Source: Acanthaster planci (Eukaryota > Echinodermata > Asteroidea > Valvatida > Acanthasteridae). Taken from it: a DNA stretch of 27,808 nucleotides. Below are positions 21,049 to 27,808 of this stretch, one piece after another. How positions within the stretch are numbered: position 1 is the first letter of the stretch; each line of letters begins with the position of its first letter. The translations under genes and the position numbers were made by a program. The notes below the pieces were generated by a model. It saw nothing but the letters and a program-made list of their open reading frames with translations, ran no database searches and was not told where the DNA came from. The stretch is taken from positions 221,488 to 249,295 of the forward strand of contig NW_019091622.1 in the NCBI RefSeq assembly GCF_001949145.1, in the 5' to 3' direction.

Positions 21049-21407
21049 GGCCCTGGGGAGTCAGGTTGCAAGATAGTTCTTTCCTCGCCTTCCACCTCTG
21101 CGGTCCCGGGTTCGATTCCCGGTCCACATGTGGATTGGGTTTTCACTCCCTACCTGACTCCGTGGGATTTACCCAGAATATTCCTCTGGGGTTTTCTTCC
21201 CACGTCTAAATCTGTATCTGCTTCTTACTGTCTCCCCTTTACTGATGTTGGTGAGTATGAGTCGTTTGGCGGCTGCCCAAGACACCCTTGTATGCCATCG
21301 GCTCAACCATGTTTAAATGTATTCATTGTTCCACGCTTAATGTCTTCATTGTACAGCGCATTTGAACATATCTATGAAATTTGCGCTTTATAAACGAATG
21401 AATGAAA
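21049..21407 (+). mobile_element. tRNA-derived SINE
   Basis: The head carries a T-arm-like B box (CGGGTTCGATTCCCGG, 21107-21122) preceded by an anticodon-arm-like region, the usual sign of a tRNA-derived SINE. A middle part (ACCTGACTCCGTGGG, then CTCTGGGGTTTTCTTCCCAC) follows. The tail TTGTACAGCGCATTTGAACA plus GCTTTATAAACGAATGAATG is of LINE 3'-end type and is also found at 8800-8892. It lies sense in intron 8. The A box is poorly preserved, so it is probably not transcribed from its own promoter. Left end approximate. Confidence 0.8.
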
Positions 21408-21797
21408 TTCAAATTTAACATGTAATACCTGTGGAAGTTAGTTACCTCTGGAACTATGAGGCTCCAAACCAAAGGCTCATTCAGAAGCAGAAATCAGGGG
21501 CCATCTCAAAACTTTGAATATGCCTGTTCCTAATGGAATACTGCTTGCTGGAACAACGCGTGTTCCAGGTTGACATTTGCTCTGTCATACCTACCAGTAA
21601 CAACACAACAGGTCACCTTTCCTATTGTGGAATCTTAATTTTTCTGACAAGAAACAGCAAGTGTTCCCGACTTGAACAAGGAATAACCTCATCGGGACGT
21701 TCCTTTAGCGTTCTTTGTTTTGAGACACTGCGTTAGTGATCTGCCTCGCCTGTAGGCATGACTCCAACCAAAGCCCATTTCCCTCGTATCTATGCAG

Positions 21798-21946
21798 CAT
21801 CATCGGCGCCAATGTATACATGTTCACGGATGCCACGGATAAAGACAAGGAGAAGGTGCCGGATGTGCTGGCATTGATTGAGGAGAAAAAGGTCCACGTC
21901 AAGTTCCTCTTGACTGGCACTTGCAGTTCCAGCCGCCGCAAACGAG
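21798..21946 (+). CDS. VWA7-like exon 9: VWA domain end, basic cleavage site
   Basis: Encodes codons 437-486 plus one base. NVYMFTDATDKDKEKVPDVL supplies the late metal-site Asp (D448). KVHVKFLLTGTC ends the domain and the exon closes with SSSRRKR, a furin-type R-x-K/R-R site at 483-486. Joining exon 8 to this acceptor (CTATGCAG) keeps the spacing from LELG to FTDA equal to vertebrate VWA7, as I recall it. Donor CGAG|GTAATT. Confidence 0.92.
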
Positions 21947-22100
21947 GTAATTGAAGTTTGAGTTCCAGGTTTTAGTACGTTTCTAGTGAAGATGACAAAA
22001 AGGAACGATATTGAAGGACACTGGCATGAACAAGGCTTGGGCTTCCACCTAAGGCGTGACGTGCTAACACTAAAGGCCCTTTGCCCATTTAGGGGACTAG

Positions 22101-22450
22101 GAAAGAGTTCCATACACGAACTGTGTTTGACGGTGTGTGCATTAACCCCACGAGAGAGCTTGGCTGACCACTGACCACCGAGCTCGCTGGGGTCGGCTGG
22201 CCGGTCTGAGTCAAGTGTAGCAGCGGGTACCGCTTTTCAAGATGTACTCTGCGCTGGGGGGAGATTTATAAAGGCTAAACCCGTAATATAAATTGACATC
22301 TCCCCAACGCAAAGTACATCTCGAAAAAAGTGTTTTCTTAGTAAATGCTTCAATATTGTTCCTGCTAAATTTGACTTCTTGGGACATGTTATCATTTTTC
22401 TAATGACTAATAAACCGGTGCAAGGGAAAATTGTGATGTCTGCATACGGA
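22101..22450 (+). repeat. Dispersed repeat family C, copy 2
   Basis: Aligns with 20438-20625: GAAAGAGTTCCATACACG, TCAATATTGTTCCTGC and ATGACTAATAAACC. It carries an extra section (about 22155-22325) containing an imperfect inverted repeat, AGATGTACTCTGCGC (22240) with GCAAAGTACATCT (22310). Confidence 0.6.
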
Positions 22451-22774
22451 ACTCTTACCCCTATTTGGTCAGGTGCACGCTTTGTCATATGTGCACAGTG
22501 GGGCCCACAGGAATCGCGTGTATGCATGTGATGTGTCCTTAAGTTGTACACGTGTCCCTTGTTTGTAGTCCATGAAGTGGCATCTTCATTCTTGCAAAGA
22601 TTTTTTGGTAGCACATTCTGTTCAATGAAAGAAGAACCTTCTTCCCAATCGTCTTGACATCTTGTGATTGGACAAGTACTTGCCTTGACACAGCTATATG
22701 TCGGCCAGTGTTGATGTTACTGGAGATGAACGATATCAAAATAGCACTTGTCTTATCCACCAATGTTTCTGCAG

Positions 22775-22908
22775 CGACTGATTGGTCAACATTGTCGCCA
22801 TCCTACCAAATTATCGCTGAAGCTTCGGGTGGAGAGATTTACAGGACCGATAAAGATGGAATCCGTGACCTAGCACGAATCATGGAAGGTGACATTCGTG
22901 CCTCCCAG
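22775..22908 (+). CDS. VWA7-like exon 10
   Basis: Encodes codons 487-531. SPSYQIIAEASGGEIYRTDK then DGIRDLARIMEGDI match the family block 'Y..VA.ASGGEV..T....IRD...I'. Acceptor TTTCTGCAG, donor CCAG|GTAGAG, phase 1 in and 0 out. Confidence 0.93.
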
Positions 22909-23376
22909 GTAGAGGAATTAAAGAAATGAAGACGGTAACAAATGTCTTGTTAAAATGAAATCATTATGGTGAATAACTCCAGTTGTTTTCTTTTTCAAGT
23001 GATTGGTGATCACGTGCTATCCTTTTAATTGCACTGAATAAACCAGTTCGGTATTTCGAACCGGCAAAGTCAGTTTGTTTCTAAGCCCATGCATAAAGGA
23101 TCCCTGTCGATTTCTTAAGACCAAGTACAGTACGCTCACAACCGAAGCCAAACAAACCCAGTGAGACCAGACAGTAAAAGTGGGCAAATTTAGGATGAAA
23201 ACAAAGTGAATAAAGTTTTTATCCTTGTACGTTTTTCAACACCCTGCCCCTGTTTTTTTCACCTTGTCCATTTATGTGCATGCGTAAAAGGGTCCAAATA
23301 AAGCCCTCGAAATAAACCAGGGAACTGTGGTTGCAATTTATCCATAGGCCAAATAACACGCGTCGTCTTTTGACAG
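22909..23376. other. Intron 10, nothing recognised
   Basis: No repeat with clear ends and no extra exon. Confidence 0.4.
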
Positions 23377-23515
23377 GTTTCAATAATCAAGAGATCTTCG
23401 CTGAACCTTGATGCCCTCAGCTTGGACATACCAGTCGATTCCACTGTACAAGAGGTCCTGGTGTCTGTAGTCGGAAGCTTGAGCAGCGACTCGGTGATCA
23501 TCAGGCATCCGAATG
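23377..23515 (+). CDS. VWA7-like exon 11
   Basis: Encodes codons 532-577 plus one base: LNLDALSLDIPVDSTVQEVL then VSVVGSLSSDSVIIRHPN. It opens the beta-rich hemicentin/VWA7-type domain that follows the VWA domain. Acceptor TTTTGACAG, donor AATG|GTGGGC. The pattern fits the 'F.VD..V..+.V.+.G......+..P.G' profile. Confidence 0.88.
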
Positions 23516-24198
23516 GTGGGCCACTTTTTTTTTTTTTACACAGATCTTGATGAAATTCTCAGATTTCATCTTTGCCTCACCACGCTTTTGATTTAAACAT
23601 TTTGCAAGGACTTTTTCAGGATCGTTTTAATCTTGAAAAATTATCTGTCACCTTGTTTGAAAAGTAGGTTTGATATCAAGTACAATGCTTCCAATGCCAT
23701 TACAGATGTTACTTCTCAAGTCATAAGTTTATGGTAAAAATACGTGGGTGGTTTTGTCCTCAAATTGGTTATTTTCAGCCTTTTATACAAAATTTTAAAT
23801 GTATAACAATGGATCGTTCAGGTCAATTCAGACTTAATTTTTCTAATTCAGTTAGTGTAGGGTTCATAACGAGGTATACACAAACTATCACACAAAATGT
23901 TTCACCGTTACCGAAAAATTCAACTTCAAAATGTGAAAATTGCTCCTGTTATTTCAAGTGTCATATACTAAATATATGCTATAATATACTGCTAAATACA
24001 AAAACATTGCAACACTCGATTATTGTAGTGGTTATTTAAAAGTTCTCTGCCCAACCAAAGGTGAATATGCTATGCATGGTGTCCTGGTAATGTGGTCATG
24101 TATTCTGGCTTAGCAAACAGTTTGTGTGCTTATTAATTTTTTTTATCTGGCGATGCTTAACGCAGTCTGAATTGTGATTCGTGCATTGTGTTTTGTAG
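23516..24198. other. Intron 11, nothing recognised
   Basis: AT-rich intronic DNA with a T run (23526-23537). No feature supported. Confidence 0.4.
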
Positions 24199-24447
24199 GT
24201 ACGGAAGGCACCCCGGATGAGTTAGGGGCAGACATCTTCACAAACTCTGCAGAACAGATCGTGTTCAGCATCAACGTCACAGAACCAGACACAAAGGGAA
24301 ATTGGGTGGTAAAACTGCAGAACTTGAATCTGGCGACAGAGTACTACATCAAAGTGTCCGCCAACAGCGTGCTGGATTTCACATTTGACATCCTGGAGAC
24401 AGACGAAACAGGGACTGCTTACCCCGTTGACGGGAAACCAGTCGCAG
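24199..24447 (+). CDS. VWA7-like exon 12
   Basis: Encodes codons 578-660. NWVVKLQNLNLATEYYIKVS is followed by ANSVLDFTFDILETDE, which matches the 'G.W.+.+......+.+.V.+.S.LDF.+.F' part of the hemicentin/VWA7 domain. One N-glycosylation sequon (NVT) is visible. Acceptor TTTTGTAG, donor GCAG|GTGAGT, phase 1 in and out. Confidence 0.93.
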
Positions 24448-24765
24448 GTGAGTGCCTGGTAATATTTCAAAAAATGAATTGGTCTGAAAAAGGAAGTTGA
24501 TCTTCGACTTGAAATCAAATAAACTATAAGTTTGTATGACACTTTACTGATGTGTGACATATTTCGCTTAATTGAAACACGTTTTAAGGGTTTGCGTGAG
24601 CAAGCAATTGATGCGAAGATTACCCCAATTCTTAGTTCATTTGGATGAATTTTAATACAGAGGGAAATAATTTGCTCCAAGCTGTGGGCAGTTGATAGTT
24701 TGACCAACACATACAAAACGCCGCACAAGCAAAAACACCAGCATTTTTGTAACTTCTTTTAAAAG
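24448..24765. other. Intron 12, nothing recognised
   Basis: No feature found; the 3' end gives a weak pyrimidine tract and the acceptor AAAAG. Confidence 0.4.
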
Positions 24766-24938
24766 GAGCTGAGGTGCTACTCACCGTCCAAGTCTCGGCT
24801 CCGGAAACTGTGTCCTCAGTCAGCGAGATAAAACTGTACAATGCTATGGGAAACGAAACATTGGTAACCGCAAGTGCTACGCCTGTGGAGGGCAGGACAG
24901 AGGGGTTATTCATGGCGAGTCTTACTCTTCCAAACGAG
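24766..24938 (+). CDS. VWA7-like exon 13
   Basis: Encodes codons 661-718: AEVLLTVQVSAPETVSSVSE then LYNAMGNE and GLFMASLTLPNE. The block corresponds to the Ig-like segment of VWA7 ('LLVEV...', 'RGLLAASL'). Donor CGAG|GTTGGT. Phase 1 in, 0 out. Confidence 0.88.
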
Positions 24939-25429
24939 GTTGGTTGTCATTTCGAGCTTTTATCGCAATAATCCGTACGATTTTACCAGTTTTACTGGAA
25001 TCAGTTCCCCACTATACCAAACCATTATTTCTACTCAAAACACTTCATAAAAAAAAAGACTTGTAAGGTAGGGTACTCTTTCCATAAGTTTAAAAAAGCA
25101 TGAAATATATCTACAGGTGGATTGCATCCTTCCGAGTTTTTTTTATTATTGTGCAGTAAAGCAAAGCATAGATCCCAGACAATTTAAAATGACGGAGAAA
25201 TCATCTTCAGTCTTCACTAATGTGTCCATCCAGAACCAAATCCAACTCGAGTTTTCCTTGCTTTAAATCATAGAGGGCAAGACGTTTTTCCAGAACTTTG
25301 GATTCCAAATTACATGCATGACAATATTACAATCACAACCATTTCCCTCCTAAGACCACAGAGACAACACACCAGTCGCTTGTTTGCTTTTCTTTCAGTA
25401 TTGGCATGTTATGATTGTATTTCTTTCAG
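24939..25429. other. Intron 13, nothing recognised
   Basis: No repeat or exon with support. A decoy TTTCAG at 25393-25398 lies upstream of the chosen acceptor. Confidence 0.4.
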
Positions 25430-25550
25430 CCGTTCTTTGTCAGCATCGTTGGGGAGGACACCCAGGGCATGGAGTTCCTGCGGACACAGCCATCAGAGAT
25501 CAAAGTCGTGGAATTCAAGCTGGAGGAAATTTCGGGCTCCAACACCGTAG
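25430..25550 (+). CDS. VWA7-like exon 14
   Basis: Encodes codons 719-758 plus one base: PFFVSIVGEDTQGMEFLRTQ then KVVEFKLEEISGSNTV. It matches the 'PFSLELIGQD..G..+.R' segment of VWA7. Acceptor TTTCTTTCAG, donor GTAG|GTGAGT, phase 0 in and 1 out. Confidence 0.92.
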
Positions 25551-26086
25551 GTGAGTACCCTCTGAGAAGAGCAGCTCCTGCTCTAGCTTGCCGAGTTTCA
25601 TGCTAAAATTCTCAAACAAGCAACTGGACCTCCATTCCTTTTTTTTAGAGATCAAAATTGTGTCTTCAATTTAAAATTAAAAGTGCCAGTGGGAACAGAA
25701 TCTGCCCCCTGCGACATTTCCTCTGATATCATAATACACTTTCCCCCTCGTCATGCCTTCAGAGTGTTTCCAGTAATGTCAATTACTGACATTTTGACCC
25801 TGACTTTGCAAAGATGGGCCATACATAATCTTGTATAACACCCAAAAAGCTTTAAAAAGTCTAAGTCACTCCATCCTGTGACAATTCACAATTTGCACCT
25901 TTTGTTGACAAAAACTATCATTATCTTTGAAACCGTTGGCAAAAGAGGCCACAATCTTTCGCAGATGCCAGATTTTCAGATAAATTTTTTTGGGGGCGGG
26001 GGGTTTCCTCACCTGCATGGTCAAGTGATGCCCATGCCTGCGCAGTAAGTAAATGCAGTAAATGAAACATTGATGGTCACTCGCAG
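25551..26086. other. Intron 14, nothing recognised
   Basis: Intronic DNA without a defined element. Confidence 0.4.
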
Positions 26087-26339
26087 ACAATCTCGTACCT
26101 GGAGGTAATGGCAGTTTCTCCTTCCGAGTAACCAACAGCGGCCCAGATGACACCCTGACCATGACTGTGTCGGTCCTCGAAACGGCTGTCAACTCTTCGA
26201 GAAGCGCCCTGAGAGCTGTCTCAGGCCCAGTAGTCACTGCTGCTGTGGAACCGGCCAGCATGGTGCTGGCTACTGGGGAGAAGGGCGAAGGGGTGTTGAC
26301 TGTGACTGCTGCTGAAGATGTACCTGCCGGCACGTCGGT
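26087..26339 (+). CDS. VWA7-like exon 15
   Basis: Encodes codons 759-842 plus two bases: NLVPGGNGSFSFRVTNSGPD, a SALRAVSGPVV segment and GEGVLTVTAAEDVPAGTS. NGS and NSS sequons are visible. The donor region is GTCGGTGTAGGT. Splicing after GGT (26339) leaves phase 2 and joins exon 16 as S-V-K-V-T; splicing after CG (26337) would leave phase 0 and put exon 16 in a frame that meets TGA at once. Without splicing, the frame ends at TAG 26341-26343. Confidence 0.85.
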
Positions 26340-27474
26340 GTAGGTTTGCTGTGCGCCTTGAGATGAAGAGTACCCTTGAGGCAGGATGGTGGAAGGTTTT
26401 TCGTCTGGGCTCAGATCTGTGTACAGATCTGACACAAAGGCAAAAATCGTACAATCAAACAGAAGTTGGTCATGGGTATTTAGTGCGTCCCGGGCCAAAC
26501 GTGGGTTATAAATCTGTGCTCGCACGTGATGAGCTCCCCCCACGGGACTGTCTTTGCTATTTAAAAACACGTGAGCGCACGCGACCAGTTTATGCGGGAA
26601 TGTATGGTCTCTACTCGTCAGACACCCAGATGAAACAACGCCTGCCAACCTGTCTCTTTTTGCCAGCGATCGCGCGATGGAATGCTTCAAGTCACAGCAG
26701 ATGGGCTTGTTATTCTTCGTGTAGACCCGTGAACAAAAGAGGTCCATATAGTGGAGATAGCGAGGACACTGTGTCCAGGTCTCTACGCAAAGTTTTGCCT
26801 TCCTGAAAAACAGACTTAGAGACATTAAAGAGTCGGGGATTCAGTCACATAAGGAAGAGAAACTTCCTTGAGTATTTACACCCATTTTTTTTCAACTAGA
26901 TGTCCTCACTAGGAGTGTAATGCCAGCATACCGGTACGTGAACAGGCGCAGGTGTTTTCGCTCCATTAAAATGAGAGTCTGTCATTGTCAGCTCAATATC
27001 ATTTGTCACTTGTATAGACGGACTGAAATCTAAAAGAAAAAGGAAGTGGATAGAATAAGGTGTTCCGTTGACATACACATTTTTTGCTTATTTTTCGCTT
27101 ATTTTCGCTTATTTTTGGAGACAGCTAGGTCAGCCAAAAGCTTCAAATGACCGTCACAACAAAGCAATACCTTAGGCTGAGTTCAAACTCAACATTTGCA
27201 CTGATAAAAAGTGTCTTTACATGCATGTCAGGTTTGAAAAAAAATCTGGCTTGGAACGGGCAAGTTTTTTTTTGGTGGGGGCAACATCCACTGTAGACCC
27301 AGGCTGTGAGATACTCTGAAAGGAGGGTTAAAAAATTGTAAAGATGTTGAATACGCCCAAGCATTATTTAAGGCCCCTTTATTGTGAAGAACTTTGTTTT
27401 GGCTACTTTTTTACAAATGAAAAGAATGACTTTGAGCAAAATCTACATGCATTTCTCCATGTTTGTCTCTTCAG
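26340..27474. other. Intron 15
   Basis: Its left half (about 26345-26825) is unusually GC-rich for an intron here and is open on the minus strand; no protein family was recognised. At about 27080-27116 there is a short array of (CGCTTATTTT) units, roughly three and a half copies. Confidence 0.5.
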
Positions 27475-27568
27475 CAAAGTGACATTATCTATCGCGAGTT
27501 CGCTGTCTTCGTCACTGAATTTCCTGTCGATCGACGCCACGGTCTTTGCAGTTGAGAATGATACAGAT
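27475..27568 (+). CDS. VWA7-like exon 16
   Basis: Encodes codons 843-874 (KVTLSIASSLSSS then LNFLSIDATVFAVENDTD) after the pyrimidine-rich acceptor GTTTGTCTCTTCAG. The phase fits exon 15 ending at 26339. The segment matches the end of the VWA7 Ig-like part ('VTVTA......F..+.V'). Donor AGAT|GTAAGT is very strong. If unspliced, the frame would end 15 codons later at TGA 27611-27613. Confidence 0.85.
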
Positions 27569-27726
27569 GTAAGTGAAGTCATCACTGTGGGTTTAGGTTC
27601 GGTTCCGCCATGAGATAAAATCTCTCGTGAGCACTGGTAAGATTCCAACCAGCCATTGAACTTTTTGGATTGTTGGCGAGGCACTTTGTAGAACTGGGGA
27701 AGTTCACACTGCCCTTCTTCTTTCAG

Positions 27727-27777
27727 AACTTCACTAACTTACTAAACCTTCCCCATGAAACCTTGGATTTCCATTAG
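27727..27777 (+). CDS. Possible terminal exon of the VWA7-like gene
   Basis: A good acceptor (CCCTTCTTCTTTCAG) is followed by a frame that continues exon 16 in phase 0 for 16 codons (NFTNLLNLPHETLDFH) and stops at TAG 27775-27777. There is no GT before the stop, so use of this acceptor would end the protein at 890 aa. No conserved motif supports it, and true downstream exons may lie past the window. Confidence 0.35.
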   Translation, partial: NFTNLLNLPHETLDFH

Positions 27778-27808
27778 CTGATTCAGGGAGACACCTTGCT
27801 GTTTTCCC

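Larger units (their letters stand above)
5718..27808 (+). other. VWA7-like gene span (secreted VWA-domain protein, at least 16 coding exons)
   Basis: All coding exons lie on the plus strand, each flanked by AG and GT, and their phases match in series to give 874 codons with no internal stop. Order of the protein: signal peptide (1-25), VWA7-type N-terminal domain (about 26-205, with the hallmark FYSNTNWVEL), a linker with CQNC and YYLTSGY, KCSHGG and GGINKE motifs, a VWA domain (about 344-480; MIDAS D352, S354, S356, and D448 in MFTDAT), a basic RRKR site at 483-486, a hemicentin/VWA7-type beta domain (about 535-660) and Ig-like segments to 874. This order and the spacing between motifs follow vertebrate VWA7, a little-studied secreted protein; hemicentins share the VWA and following domain. 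Sixteen introns range from 158 bp to about 3.8 kb. Extracellular, metal-dependent adhesion is inferred from the MIDAS; the actual partner is unknown. The 3' end is uncertain. Confidence 0.88.

Noticed and set aside
21107-21122. Functional tRNA gene
   Set aside because: Only a T-arm-like B box is well preserved; acceptor and D arms do not form, and the sequence continues into a SINE body and LINE-type tail.
25866-26343. Minus-strand frame across exon 15 as a separate gene
   Set aside because: The plus strand here is a strongly supported exon with matching phases; the antisense opening follows from its codon use. The intronic remainder is kept only as a finding.

Overview
The window is eukaryotic nuclear DNA. 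Coding sequence comes in short pieces bounded by GT...AG introns, the rest is AT-rich, and the introns are full of old transposon debris. A cassette SINE with a tRNA-like head, a Penelope-like element, a LINE reverse transcriptase fragment, foldback elements and four exact copies of the 8-mer TAGGCCTA suggest a marine invertebrate deuterostome. An echinoderm is my best guess, with hemichordate or cephalochordate possible. This placement is inference; no species-specific marker was seen.

Two protein-coding genes can be supported. On the minus strand at 365-1258 is an uninterrupted 297-codon gene for a P-loop sulfotransferase-like protein. On the plus strand from 5718 to the right edge is a multi-exon gene that I read as a von Willebrand factor A domain-containing protein 7 (VWA7)-like secreted protein. 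Sixteen coding exons join without a phase conflict into 874 codons: signal peptide, VWA7-type N-terminal domain, cysteine-containing linker, VWA domain with a MIDAS motif, a furin-like basic site, a hemicentin/VWA7-type beta domain, and Ig-like C-terminal segments. A possible seventeenth exon at 27727-27777 would end the protein at 890 residues, close to the length of human VWA7 as I remember it. The two genes are divergent and about 4.5 kb apart; nothing suggests a functional link.

Layout: 1-364 has no recognised feature; 365-1258 is the sulfotransferase-like gene; 1259-5717 is intergenic with two copies of one dispersed repeat (about 1573-1690 and 4708-4830), a MITE-like element (2888-3109) and a G-rich tract; 5718-27808 is the VWA7-like gene. 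Intron 1 carries a broken LINE reverse transcriptase and a 25-nt-arm hairpin. Intron 3 has two compact inverted-repeat elements, one with a candidate 5-bp target duplication. Intron 5 has a decayed Penelope-like element with a GIY-YIG endonuclease remnant, a perfect 30-nt palindrome and a hammerhead-ribozyme-like core. Intron 8 has a tRNA-derived SINE, and introns 8 and 9 share a diverged dispersed repeat. No rRNA, functional tRNA gene, CRISPR array or prokaryotic operon was seen. I found no convincing undescribed system; the most interesting items are the mobile-element signals and the splice-site choice at exon 15.
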